43,134 nt of DNA from VGKP01 sp964647695. GTDB lineage: Archaea > Nanobdellota > Nanobdellia > Pacearchaeales > GW2011-AR1. The stretch spans positions 1 to 43,134 of the forward strand of contig CAZYIS010000007.1 in NCBI GenBank assembly GCA_964647695.1, in the 5' to 3' direction. The notes under the pieces were generated by a model that made no database searches, was not told the DNA's origin, and saw only the letters and a list, made by a program, of their open reading frames with translations. A program made the translations under genes and the position numbers. Of the stretch, positions 31,820 through 41,100 are shown one piece after another (the first letter of the stretch is position 1; every line of letters starts with the position of its first letter).

Positions 31820-32440
31820 ATGAGAGAATCTGTTAGGGCCCAGGCATTATTGGATGATCGTGTTGTTTTGCACATATTACCTAAAAATCTCCATGTTGCC
31901 AAGATTAATACTTCTTCTTTAGGAGGATTTTTATTTCCAAAATATAACTTTAATGTTAGCCTTTACCAAGTGCCAAAAAATGGATTACCTGGAGTTATAT
32001 TCAATAGTATTTGCTCTTCTACGAGAGATAATAGGATAAAGGTAATTTTTGATGATTCTTATCTAGGTCATAAATCAGCTAGACTGAAAATTGAAAATAC
32101 TGATGTTTTATGCCCATATTTTACTACATTCAATGTTTCTTCTAAAGAGCTTGAATTTTTGAACCCTTATGTGGAACCAAATATCTCAAAATTGAATGAA
32201 GATAAAAAAGCATTGACTGAGGATGGTAAATTTGCAGTGATTAAGCAAATATATAGGTCTGGAGGAGAATTCGCAAGTAGAAATTTAGCTCTTTGTACAC
32301 TATATAACATTCCAGAAGATTTTTGTTTGAGTGAAATAGCTAAATTTAAACCTAGTCTTGAAAATTATAGTACTACTGCAAACGTACTTGCTAGAAATCT
32401 AATAACCCTCGATAAATTGAGTGCCTTTTATCGTCGATAA
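31820..32440 (+). CDS. hypothetical protein
   Basis: 206 residues, soluble, no family recognised. N-terminal half beta-rich (VVLHILPKNLHVAKINTS, GLPGVIFNSI, RIKVIFDDSYLG); C-terminal half helical (GKFAVIKQIYRSGGEFASRNLALCTLY). Three Cys are scattered. TATA-like CTTATATA (31791-31798) lies ~25 nt upstream, so it is a leaderless single gene between the ribosomal operon and gyrB. Nothing supports a function. Confidence 0.55.
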   Translation: MRESVRAQALLDDRVVLHILPKNLHVAKINTSSLGGFLFPKYNFNVSLYQVPKNGLPGVIFNSICSSTRDNRIKVIFDDSYLGHKSARLKIENTDVLCPYFTTFNVSSKELEFLNPYVEPNISKLNEDKKALTEDGKFAVIKQIYRSGGEFASRNLALCTLYNIPEDFCLSEIAKFKPSLENYSTTANVLARNLITLDKLSAFYRR

Positions 32441-32515
32441 ATAATTTTTGACAGGGAAAGGTTTTTAAAGAGCACTTAACTTTTGAGTTTGCAAAATAAA
32501 TTTGCTAATATTTAT

Positions 32516-34429
32516 ATGGCTGAAAAAAAAGATTCTGAAAAGGGGGGAAAAGATTACGGTGCAGGTAATATTAAAGTTCTAGAAGGTCTTGAAGGAGTTA
32601 GATTAAGACCTGCAATGTATATTGGAAGTACCAGTAAGACTGGATTACATCATTTGGTTTGGGAAATTGTGGACAATGCGGTTGACGAGGCTATGGCTGA
32701 TTATTGTGACACCATCGAAGTTACATTAAATAAAAATGGTAGCGTGACAGTCTCGGATAACGGAAGAGGAATTCCGGTTGAACCACATCCAGTCTATAAA
32801 GTTTCAGCATTGCAGGTGGTAGTTACTAAACTACACGCTGGAGGAAAATTTGATAAGGGTAGTTACGCAGTTTCTGGAGGACTTCACGGAGTAGGAATTA
32901 GCGTAGTTGCAGCACTTTCCAAATTAATGAAAGTTAAAGTTAAGAAAGGCGGAAAAATATATCAACAGGAGTATAAAATTGGAAAGCCATTATACGATGT
33001 TAAAGTAGTCGGAGAATGTGAAAAGAAAGATACTGGAACTGAAGTAACTTTTTTCCCAGATGAAACCATATTTTCGACAACTAAGTTTGAATTTTCTACT
33101 CTTGAAACAAGATTTAGAGAAATTGCATTTTTGAATAAGGGAGTAAAAATAATTCTTAGGGATGAAGCTAATGATAAAAAAGAAACTTTCCATTATGAAG
33201 GCGGATTAATTGAATTCGTTAAATGGGTAAATAAGAGTAAGGAAGCAGTACATGCCAAACCAGTTTATTTCATGAAAGAAGATAATAAAATTGTGGTTGA
33301 ATGTGCTGTGCAATATAATTCTAGTTATCAAGAAACCGTATTATCTTTTGTAAATACAATTAACACGGTTGAAGGTGGAACTCATGAAGCAGGATTCAAG
33401 ACAGCACTAACCAGAGCAATAAATGATTATGCAAATAAAAATAAATTAAACAAGAGTGATAATTTAACGGGAGATGACGTAAGAGAAGGACTTACAGCCA
33501 TTATTTCGGTTAAGGTTCCAGAACCACAGTTTGAAGGACAGACAAAAACAAAATTAGGAAATAGCGAAGTTAAAGGAATTGTGGATGGAGTAGCTATGAA
33601 AGCATTTACCCAATTCTTTGAAGAAAATCCAGCCGTTGCAAGAAGAATTGTGGACAAAGCACTTGAAGCACAGAAGGCAAGAAATGCGGCAAAGAAAGCA
33701 AAAGAATTGGTTAGAAGAAAGAATGCATTTTCCGTTGGAGGACTTCCAGGAAAATTGGCCGACTGCTCTAGCAATAAAACCGAAGAATCTGAAATATTTA
33801 TTGTAGAAGGAGATTCGGCAGGAGGATCTGCTAAAATGGCAAGAAATAAGGAAAAACAAGCCATTCTTCCATTAAAAGGAAAACCACTTAATGTAGAAAA
33901 AGCAAACGCAGTAAAAGTTCTAGGAAATGAAGAAATTGCAAATATTATTACAGCCATAGGAACTGGAGTTGGAGATCAATTTGATATTGCTAAACTTAGA
34001 TATGGTAAAATTGTAATCATGACAGATGCGGACGTAGATGGAGCCCACATTAGAACATTGTTATTGACATTCTTCTTTAGATTTATGCCAAAGTTAATTG
34101 AAGGAGGCCATATATACATTGCAGTCTCTCCATTGTATAAAGTTAGAAAGAAAATAGATCATTATGTTTACAGCGATGATGAATTGAAGAAAATTGTTGC
34201 TAAACTTGGAGGAAATCTAGTGGTTAATAGATTCAAAGGTCTTGGAGAAATGAATCCCGAACAACTTTGGGATACTACCATGAATCCAAAAACAAGATTA
34301 TTAAATAAGGTAATGGTTGAAGATGCAGTTAAAGCAGATGAAACATTTTCAAAATTAATGGGTGATGATGTGGATCCTAGAAAAGTATTCATAGCAGAAA
34401 GAGCATCGGAGGCACAAATAGATATTTAA
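32516..34429 (+). CDS. gyrB: DNA gyrase subunit B (bacterial type)
   Basis: 637 residues from the ATG at 32516 (MAEKKDSEKG); a TTG at 32483 would lie only ~15 nt from the TATA box (TTTTTAAAG, ~32462) and is rejected. GHKL ATPase: GLEGVRLRPAMYIGST, EIVDNAVDEAMADY, VTVSDNGRGIPVE and GGLHGVGISVV. Transducer with QTKTKLGN; TOPRIM: EIFIVEGDSAGGSA and IMTDADVDGAHIRTLLLTFFFR; C-terminal GLGEMNPEQLWDTTM. With GyrA it introduces negative supercoils. gyrA starts 1 nt after the stop. Archaeal gyrase is of bacterial origin. Confidence 0.96.
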   Translation: MAEKKDSEKGGKDYGAGNIKVLEGLEGVRLRPAMYIGSTSKTGLHHLVWEIVDNAVDEAMADYCDTIEVTLNKNGSVTVSDNGRGIPVEPHPVYKVSALQVVVTKLHAGGKFDKGSYAVSGGLHGVGISVVAALSKLMKVKVKKGGKIYQQEYKIGKPLYDVKVVGECEKKDTGTEVTFFPDETIFSTTKFEFSTLETRFREIAFLNKGVKIILRDEANDKKETFHYEGGLIEFVKWVNKSKEAVHAKPVYFMKEDNKIVVECAVQYNSSYQETVLSFVNTINTVEGGTHEAGFKTALTRAINDYANKNKLNKSDNLTGDDVREGLTAIISVKVPEPQFEGQTKTKLGNSEVKGIVDGVAMKAFTQFFEENPAVARRIVDKALEAQKARNAAKKAKELVRRKNAFSVGGLPGKLADCSSNKTEESEIFIVEGDSAGGSAKMARNKEKQAILPLKGKPLNVEKANAVKVLGNEEIANIITAIGTGVGDQFDIAKLRYGKIVIMTDADVDGAHIRTLLLTFFFRFMPKLIEGGHIYIAVSPLYKVRKKIDHYVYSDDELKKIVAKLGGNLVVNRFKGLGEMNPEQLWDTTMNPKTRLLNKVMVEDAVKADETFSKLMGDDVDPRKVFIAERASEAQIDI

Positions 34430-34430
34430 C

Positions 34431-36983
34431 ATGGCAGAAGAAAAAAACGGAAACGGCGAAGATAAAATAGAACAGGAAATAATTGCAGACGAAGCTAAGA
34501 GAAGAGAAAAAGAACAAATTGGAACTGAGAAAGGTGTTGCTGCAGTTGAAATAGTTGAACAAATGGAACAAGCATTCATTGACTATGCCATGTCAGTCAT
34601 AGTTGATAGAGCACTTCCAAGTGTTGAAGATGGATTGAAGCCAGTACACAGAAGAATTCTCTATGCAATGCATACTCTAGGATTGGACGCAAGTAAATCC
34701 ACAATGAAATGCGCAAGAATTGTGGGAGAAACCATGGGTAAGTATCACCCTCACGGAAATATTGCTATCTATGATTCTCTTGTTAGAATGGCCCAGGACT
34801 TTTCATTGAGATATCCTCTTGTTCATGGACAGGGAAACTTCGGAAGTATGGATGGAGACTCCGCAGCAGCTGACAGATATACGGAAGCAAAGCTAAGTAA
34901 GATATCTGTAGAATTGATGGCAGATATTGAAAAGAAGACTGTAAAGATGAGGCCTAACTTCGATAACTCTTTGGAAGAACCAGAAACCCTTCCAGCAAAG
35001 TTGCCTAATTTATTATTGAATGGCGCATCTGGAATTGCAGTAGGTATGGCTACTAACATACCACCACATAATTTAACTGAAGTGTCTGATGCAGTTATTG
35101 AATTAATCAATAAACCTAATATTACGGTTGATGAACTTGCAGAAATTGTTAAGGGCCCAGATTTCCCAACCGGAGGATTAATCTCTGGAGGAATAAAAGA
35201 TTTGTATAGAACTGGAAAAGGAAAAATAATTATTAGAGGTAGAACTGAGATTGAAGAAGATAAGAAGGGAAGAAATTCTATTGTAATTACGGAAATTCCA
35301 TATATGGTAAATAAAGCAGAGTTGGTAAAGACCATTGCTAAACTTGCCACTGAAAAGAAATTGCCAGATATCTATGACATGAGAGATGAATCTGCAAAGG
35401 GAAATGTAAGAATTGTTATTGAGCTAAAGAAAGATGTGGATCCTAAATTTACATTGAATAAGTTATATACTCTTACCAATGTGGAAACATCTTTTGATGC
35501 AAACATGTTGGCTCTGGTTGGAAAAGAACCTAAAGTTTTGAATTTGAAAGAAATACTTGTTGAATATCTTAAATATAGAGTATTGACTGTTAAAAATAGA
35601 TCTAAATTTGATCTGAAAAAAGCAGAAGATAGAATAGAAATTGTTCAGGGTTTATTATTGGCTCTTAAGGATATAGATAAAATTGTTGAATTCATTAAGA
35701 AGAGTGCAAACTCAACCGAAGCTCATGCAGGATTAATGAAAAAATTCGATTTAACTGATAGACAAGCAAAAGCAGTTTTGGAAATTAAGCTCCAACAATT
35801 AACTCATTTAGAAGCTGGAAAGCTAAAGGATGAAGAAAAAGAATTGAAGGAATTAATTGCTGAATTAAAAGCAATTCTTGGGGATGAAAAAGAAATTCTT
35901 AAAGTTATTAAGAAAGAAACTTCTGAAATTAAGACTAAGTATGGAGATGATAGAAGAAGTAAGATATTGAAGAGAGTTGAAGAAATAACTGAAAAAGATC
36001 TTATTGAAAAGAAGGATGTGGTGGTAATGATTACTTCTGGAGGATACATAAAGAGAGTTGATGTTGCAGCTTACAAAGAACAGAAGAGAGGTGGTAGCGG
36101 AGTAAGCGGAGGAGAATTGAAGGAAGAAGACTTTGTAACTAGATTAATAACCTGCTCGACTCATGATTATCTATTATTCTTCACATCCAGAGGAAGAATT
36201 TATTGGCTTAAAGCAAATGATGTTCCCGCAAGTGAGAGACAAGGTAAAGGAAAAGCATTAATCAATGTATTACAGATGAATGATGAAACCATAAGTAATG
36301 TAATGTCCGTAAAGAATTTTGATAAAGGATATTTGATGTTTGCAACTAAGAAAGGAATGGTAAAGAAAATACCTTTGATGGATGTTTCTAAACCTAGAAA
36401 TACTGGAGTTAGAGTTATTAATCTTCCAGGAGATAATTCGGATGCAGTGGTTAATGTCGCAACGGTTGAAGATGGACAGGAAGTATTGCTGATAACTAAG
36501 AAAGGACAAGCAGTAAGATTCAGTTCGGATGAAGTAAGATCCATGGGAAGAGCAAGCTATGGAGTTGCAGGAGCAGATCTTGGAAAGAATGACGAAATCG
36601 TAGCTCTTGAAGCAATTCCAAAGGACGGTAAAACTACAATACTTACGGCCACAGTTAAAGGCTATGGTAAGAGAACTGAATTGGAAGAATATAGAAAAAC
36701 CAGTAGAGGAACAAAAGGAGTAATTACTTTGGATGTAAGCGATAAGACTGGAGATGTGCTGACTGCTCTAGGAGTTTCTGGAAAAGATTCAATTATTGCA
36801 ACTTCTGCCAAGGGTGCAATGATAAGAGTTAATATGAAGGATATAAGAGTAATGGGAAGAGCAACTCAGGGAGTTCATATTGTAAATCTTAAGGACGGAG
36901 ATAAATTAGCAGATGTGGTTAAAGTTCCAGTCGCAGATGATTTGCCAGATACTCCTGAAGAGAATGTTCAGACCAAGTTGTAA
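34431..36983 (+). CDS. gyrA: DNA gyrase subunit A
   Basis: 850 residues. A ~45-residue acidic N-terminus, then YAMSVIVDRALPSVEDGLK and the catalytic-Tyr motif AAADRYTEAKLS (~146-157). The tower and coiled-coil domains follow. The GyrA-box is present as QKRGGSG (~552), a slight variant of QRRGGKG, so wrapping-type gyrase is expected rather than topo IV. C-terminal beta-pinwheel repeats (e.g. LLITKKGQAVRFSSDEV, RAXXG-like repeats) run to the end, with a short acidic tail. It partners gyrB. Confidence 0.96.
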   Translation: MAEEKNGNGEDKIEQEIIADEAKRREKEQIGTEKGVAAVEIVEQMEQAFIDYAMSVIVDRALPSVEDGLKPVHRRILYAMHTLGLDASKSTMKCARIVGETMGKYHPHGNIAIYDSLVRMAQDFSLRYPLVHGQGNFGSMDGDSAAADRYTEAKLSKISVELMADIEKKTVKMRPNFDNSLEEPETLPAKLPNLLLNGASGIAVGMATNIPPHNLTEVSDAVIELINKPNITVDELAEIVKGPDFPTGGLISGGIKDLYRTGKGKIIIRGRTEIEEDKKGRNSIVITEIPYMVNKAELVKTIAKLATEKKLPDIYDMRDESAKGNVRIVIELKKDVDPKFTLNKLYTLTNVETSFDANMLALVGKEPKVLNLKEILVEYLKYRVLTVKNRSKFDLKKAEDRIEIVQGLLLALKDIDKIVEFIKKSANSTEAHAGLMKKFDLTDRQAKAVLEIKLQQLTHLEAGKLKDEEKELKELIAELKAILGDEKEILKVIKKETSEIKTKYGDDRRSKILKRVEEITEKDLIEKKDVVVMITSGGYIKRVDVAAYKEQKRGGSGVSGGELKEEDFVTRLITCSTHDYLLFFTSRGRIYWLKANDVPASERQGKGKALINVLQMNDETISNVMSVKNFDKGYLMFATKKGMVKKIPLMDVSKPRNTGVRVINLPGDNSDAVVNVATVEDGQEVLLITKKGQAVRFSSDEVRSMGRASYGVAGADLGKNDEIVALEAIPKDGKTTILTATVKGYGKRTELEEYRKTSRGTKGVITLDVSDKTGDVLTALGVSGKDSIIATSAKGAMIRVNMKDIRVMGRATQGVHIVNLKDGDKLADVVKVPVADDLPDTPEENVQTKL

Positions 36984-37040
36984 TTTTTGATTTGTTTTTA
37001 TCTCACATATATTTTTAAAACTTGATTCTATGGAATTTTC

Positions 37041-37298
37041 ATGAGTAAAGACATAGTGGCTGTGGTTTTAGTTTCTCATCAGAAAGATGAACCTACTCCT
37101 GTAGGCATCACTAATACTAATGAATATGTAGATGTACTTTTGAATGGATTGCGCTTAGAAGTAGGTGGAAGATTAGTGCCAGTAATTGCAGGAAGATATT
37201 TTGGAATAGATAACCCGGTTTCGCCATTGGACTTACCAAGAATAGGTCATGAAATGATTTCTCATGCTGAAAATAAACAACCATATGCATTAAGATGA
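37041..37298 (+). CDS. hypothetical small protein coupled to M29 aminopeptidase
   Basis: 85 residues, beta-rich, no family: IVAVVLVSHQKDEPTPVGI, EYVDVLLNGLRLEVGGRLVPVIAG, and a Pro/Leu/Arg-rich end. TATA-like TTTTTAAAAC (37011-37020) is 25 nt before the ATG, so leaderless. It overlaps the aminopeptidase start by 4 nt (ATGA), which implies coupled synthesis and possibly a joint role. Confidence 0.6.
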   Translation: MSKDIVAVVLVSHQKDEPTPVGITNTNEYVDVLLNGLRLEVGGRLVPVIAGRYFGIDNPVSPLDLPRIGHEMISHAENKQPYALR

Positions 37299-38452
37299 GT
37301 AAAGACAATAGGGCAGGTAAACTCGCTGATTTGGTTTTGAATTATTCTGTAGATATAAAAGAAAGTGATAGACTAATTATTCAATTTGATCCGGCCTATT
37401 CGGAATATGGTACTATGATTGGTAAAAAAGCCATGGCTAGAGGAGTAGATATAAGATATGATCCTCTAACTTTTGATCCGGTACTTCTTAGAGGATTGAT
37501 TGCCAGAAGAGATAAGGTGGAATGGAAACATGAACTTGAGAGAAGAAAAGATTTAGCCCGATGGTGCAGTGCAAGAATATTAATTGAAAATCAAAGTAAT
37601 CCTAATTATGCTCAGGGAATAAAAAATTCTGCAGAAATAGTTTCTGAATTTAGTAAAGAAGTAATTGGACCGTACAAAAAAGTTTTGTACCGCGCAGGAG
37701 ATAATAATGGATGTGAAGTTAAATGGAACATTGTAGGATTCCCCACTAGAAAAGATGCAAAAGTTGCTAATATGTCTTTTTCAGATTATGCTGATTTTGT
37801 TTACAATGCAACTCTAAATAATGATTGGATAAAAATGGGCCAGTCTATGAAAAAAATGAAAAAAGTATTTGATTATGCGGAAGATGTTAGAATAGTTGTT
37901 CCAGGATTAACAGATTTACACCTTAGTTTGAAGGATAGAGCATCGGAAATTTGTGATGGAAAATGCAATATGCCTGATGGAGAATTCTTTTATGGACCTA
38001 GAGAAAATTCAGCCAATGGGCATATCTATTTTAATTGTCCAACCCAGAGAGAAGGAATGGGTATAGTAGAAGGAATAAGGTTGGAATTGATAGATGGACT
38101 TATAACTAATTTCTCTGCAAATAAAAATCAAAAAGATTTGGAAGCAACTTTGAATACGGATGAAGGATCTAGAAGAATAGGAGAATTGGGAATAGGATGT
38201 AATTATGGAATTCAAAGATCTATTTTATCAACATTGTTTGATGAAAAAATTGGAGGGTCAATACATTTGGCAGTAGGGGATTCTCTTAATAACGGACAAT
38301 TGAATAATGGTGGAGGATTAAATAAATCAGGAGTACATTGGGATATTGTTTGTGATCTGAGAAGAAATCCTAAAAATATTAGAGAATTTCCAGGTGGAAT
38401 GATCTATGTGAATGATAAATTGGTTCAAAAAGACGGAAAATGGATAATTTAA
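37295..38452 (+). CDS. M29-family metalloaminopeptidase
   Basis: 385 residues. Matches M29 (thermostable aminopeptidase T/AmpS): an N-terminal Rossmann-like part, NMPDGEFFYGP (metal Glu), GIVEGIRLELIDGLI, IGELGIGCNYGIQRS (metal Glu), DEKIGGSIHLAVGDS (His), NKSGVHWDIVCDLRR (His, Asp) and a C-terminal IYVNDKLVQKDGKWI. All ligands are present, so it should remove N-terminal residues from peptides in the cytoplasm. Coupled to the preceding small gene. Confidence 0.88.
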   Translation: MSKDNRAGKLADLVLNYSVDIKESDRLIIQFDPAYSEYGTMIGKKAMARGVDIRYDPLTFDPVLLRGLIARRDKVEWKHELERRKDLARWCSARILIENQSNPNYAQGIKNSAEIVSEFSKEVIGPYKKVLYRAGDNNGCEVKWNIVGFPTRKDAKVANMSFSDYADFVYNATLNNDWIKMGQSMKKMKKVFDYAEDVRIVVPGLTDLHLSLKDRASEICDGKCNMPDGEFFYGPRENSANGHIYFNCPTQREGMGIVEGIRLELIDGLITNFSANKNQKDLEATLNTDEGSRRIGELGIGCNYGIQRSILSTLFDEKIGGSIHLAVGDSLNNGQLNNGGGLNKSGVHWDIVCDLRRNPKNIREFPGGMIYVNDKLVQKDGKWII

Positions 38453-38491
38453 AATCAAAAGCCTTTTAATCTTATTTTTATTAAACTAGGT

Positions 38492-39601
38492 ATGGCTAAA
38501 GTAATATATCTGGATAATGCTTCCACCACAAGAGTTTATCCTGAAGTGGTAAAAGAAATGAACAAATACCTGTTGGAAGAATATGGAAATCCATCTTCTA
38601 TGAATGAAATGGGTCTGCGCTCAGAAAAAGCAATTGAAAATGCGAAAAAAATAATTGCTGCAGAAATAGGCTGTAAAGGCAACGAAATAATATTCACTTC
38701 GGGTGGGACAGAATCAAATAATTTAGCGATTCAAGGAATTGCAAAGGCCAATCCTTCGAAAAAAAAGATAATTATCTCTTCTATTGAACATTCATCCATA
38801 TACGAATGTTGTAATGAAATGAAAAAAGAAGGTTATCAAATTGTGGAAATTCCTGTTGATTCTAGTGGATTGATTGATTTTTCTATTTTGGAAAATAGTA
38901 TGGATAGAAACACGCTATTGGTCTCAATAATGCACTCAAATAATGAAATTGGCACTATTCAAAATATAGGTAAGATCGGAGAGTTATGTAGAAAAAATAA
39001 GGTACTATTTCATACGGATGAAGTTCAAAGCTTCGGTAAAGAAAAGATCGATGTTAATTCTATGAAGATTGATTTAATGAGTGCAAGCGGACATAAAATT
39101 GGAGCAAGTAAAGGAATAGGATTTCTTTATGTGAGAGAAGGAACAAATATTAGGCCAATTGTTAGGGGTGGAAGTCAAGAATTGGGAATAAGACCTGGAA
39201 CTCAAAATGTTCCGGGAATAGCTGGATTGAGCAAAGCAGTTTCAATTGCTCAAAAAGTTAATAAAAATGAAATAAGAGAACTTAGAGACTACTTCATTGA
39301 AAAACTTGAAAACCTGGGTGGAAAGATTAATGGAAGCAAAGAAAAAAGATTGGCTAATAATGTTAATGTTTCATTTCCGGGAAAAGATGGTGATAGATTA
39401 ATGTTAAGACTTAGCGAAAAAGGAATAATGTGCTCCACTAGATCGGCCTGTACCTCTAAACAAACTAAGGAGAATAGAATATTAACTGCCCTAGGATTAA
39501 ATGATAAAGAAATCAAGGGAACATTGAGATTTTCGCTATCTGAAAGAAATGATAAAAAAGAAGTTGACTTGGTCATTAAAGAGCTAAAAAAGATAATTTA
39601 A
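38492..39601 (+). CDS. iscS: cysteine desulfurase (IscS/NifS family)
   Basis: 369 residues, PLP fold type I. YLDNASTTRVYPEV start, FTSGGTESNNLAIQG (PLP phosphate), HTDEVQSFGK (Asp/Gln contacts), the Lys in SASGHKIGASKGIGF (Schiff base), and the mobile Cys loop MCSTRSACTSKQ (Cys donor). It supplies persulfide sulfur for Fe-S clusters and thiolated tRNA. No iscU/scaffold is present in the window; TATA-like CTTTTAATC lies ~25-30 nt upstream. Confidence 0.92.
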   Translation: MAKVIYLDNASTTRVYPEVVKEMNKYLLEEYGNPSSMNEMGLRSEKAIENAKKIIAAEIGCKGNEIIFTSGGTESNNLAIQGIAKANPSKKKIIISSIEHSSIYECCNEMKKEGYQIVEIPVDSSGLIDFSILENSMDRNTLLVSIMHSNNEIGTIQNIGKIGELCRKNKVLFHTDEVQSFGKEKIDVNSMKIDLMSASGHKIGASKGIGFLYVREGTNIRPIVRGGSQELGIRPGTQNVPGIAGLSKAVSIAQKVNKNEIRELRDYFIEKLENLGGKINGSKEKRLANNVNVSFPGKDGDRLMLRLSEKGIMCSTRSACTSKQTKENRILTALGLNDKEIKGTLRFSLSERNDKKEVDLVIKELKKII

Positions 39602-39648
39602 AATTTCTGCTTCATAAGGTTTATATATCATCGAGGATTTTACTGTAT

Positions 39649-40545
39649 ATGAAAAAAGTTTTTGCATTTGCTGTTTTCGCTGTTCTTCTTATTAGTATGT
39701 TTTCCATAGCCCTGGCTGAAAGCAATGACATGGTTGATCAGCAACAAAATGCATTAAAACAATACTGTTCTACTGCAAATTATACTTGTGATGGCACTAA
39801 TCAATATGAGATTGGTACTCAAGATTTTAATATGAAATCATATTGTTGTAATAATTCTATAATTAACGGAACATTACAACAACAAAGAGAACAAGCAAGA
39901 GAAGAATTGAAGCAACAAAGAGAGAATATGACTGAATCATTCAAAAATCAAATGGAACTTCTAAGAGAACAATTTAAACAAGAAATGAGATCACACAATG
40001 GTTCTTTTGAAGTTGAAGATAAGGATGAAAAAGAAGGACATAGAAATATAACTATTAGAGATTTGAATGATACTCAAAAAGAAATAATTGCTGGAAAAAT
40101 TAACGCTAAAACCGGACTTAACTTAACTGCTGCAGATATTGGAAATGGATCAGTAGGCCAAATATTGAGAGCATACTTATCAAATGGAAAATATGCTGAT
40201 GTGAAGGTAATGCCTGACAAAGCATCGGAGATAGCATTGAAAAGATTGGGAGCAAAGTGTGAAAAGAATAATTGCACTGTTGAATTAAAAGAAGTAGGCA
40301 TAGGAAATAAGACTAGAGCAGCATGGGTAGTAGATACTCAAAAAGATTCAAAGTTATTCTTTATATTTGGTAAAAAAATGGTACTAAAGGCTGAAATTGA
40401 TCCAACCACTGGAGAAATTATAAAAGTTCATAAGCCATGGTGGGCATTTCTAGCAAGAGAAAAGGATGAATCTTCAACCAATGACAATCAAAACAATTCA
40501 ACATCTAATGTAACTGTGAATGTTAGTGTTAATTCTAGTAATTAA
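39649..40545 (+). CDS. secreted hypothetical protein with helical stalk
   Basis: 298 residues. Sec signal peptide with KK start, hydrophobic core (~5-21) and AxA-type site near Ala-Leu-Ala-Glu (~22-25). Then a small Cys-containing part (YCSTANYTCDG, SYCCNNS; four Cys), a Gln/Arg/Glu-rich coiled stretch (QQREQAREELKQQRENM), a compact C-terminal domain (LFFIFGKKMVLKAEIDPTTG, IIKVHKPWWAFLA), and a Asn/Ser/Val tail with sequons. Likely exported by Sec and perhaps glycosylated. TATA-like GTTTATATA (~39619-39627). Confidence 0.65.
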   Translation: MKKVFAFAVFAVLLISMFSIALAESNDMVDQQQNALKQYCSTANYTCDGTNQYEIGTQDFNMKSYCCNNSIINGTLQQQREQAREELKQQRENMTESFKNQMELLREQFKQEMRSHNGSFEVEDKDEKEGHRNITIRDLNDTQKEIIAGKINAKTGLNLTAADIGNGSVGQILRAYLSNGKYADVKVMPDKASEIALKRLGAKCEKNNCTVELKEVGIGNKTRAAWVVDTQKDSKLFFIFGKKMVLKAEIDPTTGEIIKVHKPWWAFLAREKDESSTNDNQNNSTSNVTVNVSVNSSN

Positions 40546-41046
40546 TTAGTTTTTAGTCCAACCAGTTCTTCTTCCGGTCTTTAGAAATTTATCTAATATC
40601 TCTAACTCTTCATATATGCCATCTATTAGATCAGCAGTTTTTGCTTCTTCTAATGACATCCATTTATATTCAGTTAAAGCATCACATAGTTTAACATCCC
40701 CAGATGCATGTTCTGCAGAGAGACTAACGATTATGCAAGGAATTCCATCTGGACGAATGTAAATCATGCTGGTTACATAGCCAATGTTAGCTATTTCTAG
40801 ATTAACTTCTTCTTTGATTTCTCTTCTAATAACATTTTCAAATACATTGTACCAATGATGGGCCGTATCTTTTTCTTTTGACATATATTCGCTGGTTTTT
40901 AGCTTTCCTCCGGGAACAGTCCATCTTCCAGGGAATGCTTTCTCCCAATCGGCTCTTTTTACTATTAGATATTTACCATCTTTAACTATAATCCCAGTTA
41001 CAACAATATAATGTGCTTGTTCTGGATCGAATTTTGTTTGTTCCAT
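40546..41046 (-). CDS. Nudix hydrolase
   Basis: 166 residues. Nudix box with an insertion: GGKLKTSEYMS, then after ~14 extra residues ENVIRREIKEEVNLEI, preserving Gly...Glu...RE-x-x-EE. The general fold continues with YVTSMIYIRPDGIPCIIVSL and EYKWMSLEEAK. It would hydrolyse a nucleoside-diphosphate-linked compound; substrate unknown. It is divergent from the wHTH-Nudix gene at 41101, with a shared TATA region (41062-41076). Confidence 0.85.
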   Translation of the reverse strand: MEQTKFDPEQAHYIVVTGIIVKDGKYLIVKRADWEKAFPGRWTVPGGKLKTSEYMSKEKDTAHHWYNVFENVIRREIKEEVNLEIANIGYVTSMIYIRPDGIPCIIVSLSAEHASGDVKLCDALTEYKWMSLEEAKTADLIDGIYEELEILDKFLKTGRRTGWTKN

Positions 41047-41061
41047 AATTCAAAACAAGAA

Positions 41062-41076
41062 GTTTTATATTTAAAC
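41062..41076. promoter_or_regulatory. overlapping divergent promoters of the Nudix pair
   Basis: GTTTTATATTTAAAC contains TATA-type sequence on both strands (TTTAAATATAAAA on the minus strand, ~23 nt before the ATG at 41046; TTTATATTTAAA on the plus strand, ~33 nt before the ATG at 41101). One TFB/TBP site probably serves both, so expression may be mutually exclusive or co-regulated. Confidence 0.55.
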
Positions 41077-41100
41077 AATTCCTCAAAAAATTTGACTAAC

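Noticed and set aside
32483..32515. TTG start for gyrB
   Set aside because: It lies too near the TATA box; the ATG at 32516 gives a normal GyrB start and plausible leader.
33427..33957. Antisense frame (176 codons) within gyrB
   Set aside because: It mirrors the codon pattern of gyrB; Phe/Ser/Leu-rich shadow with no start signals.
41011..41100. Longer N-terminus for the wHTH-Nudix protein
   Set aside because: It would overlap the divergent Nudix gene start and the shared promoter; the ATG at 41101 begins directly with the wHTH helix.
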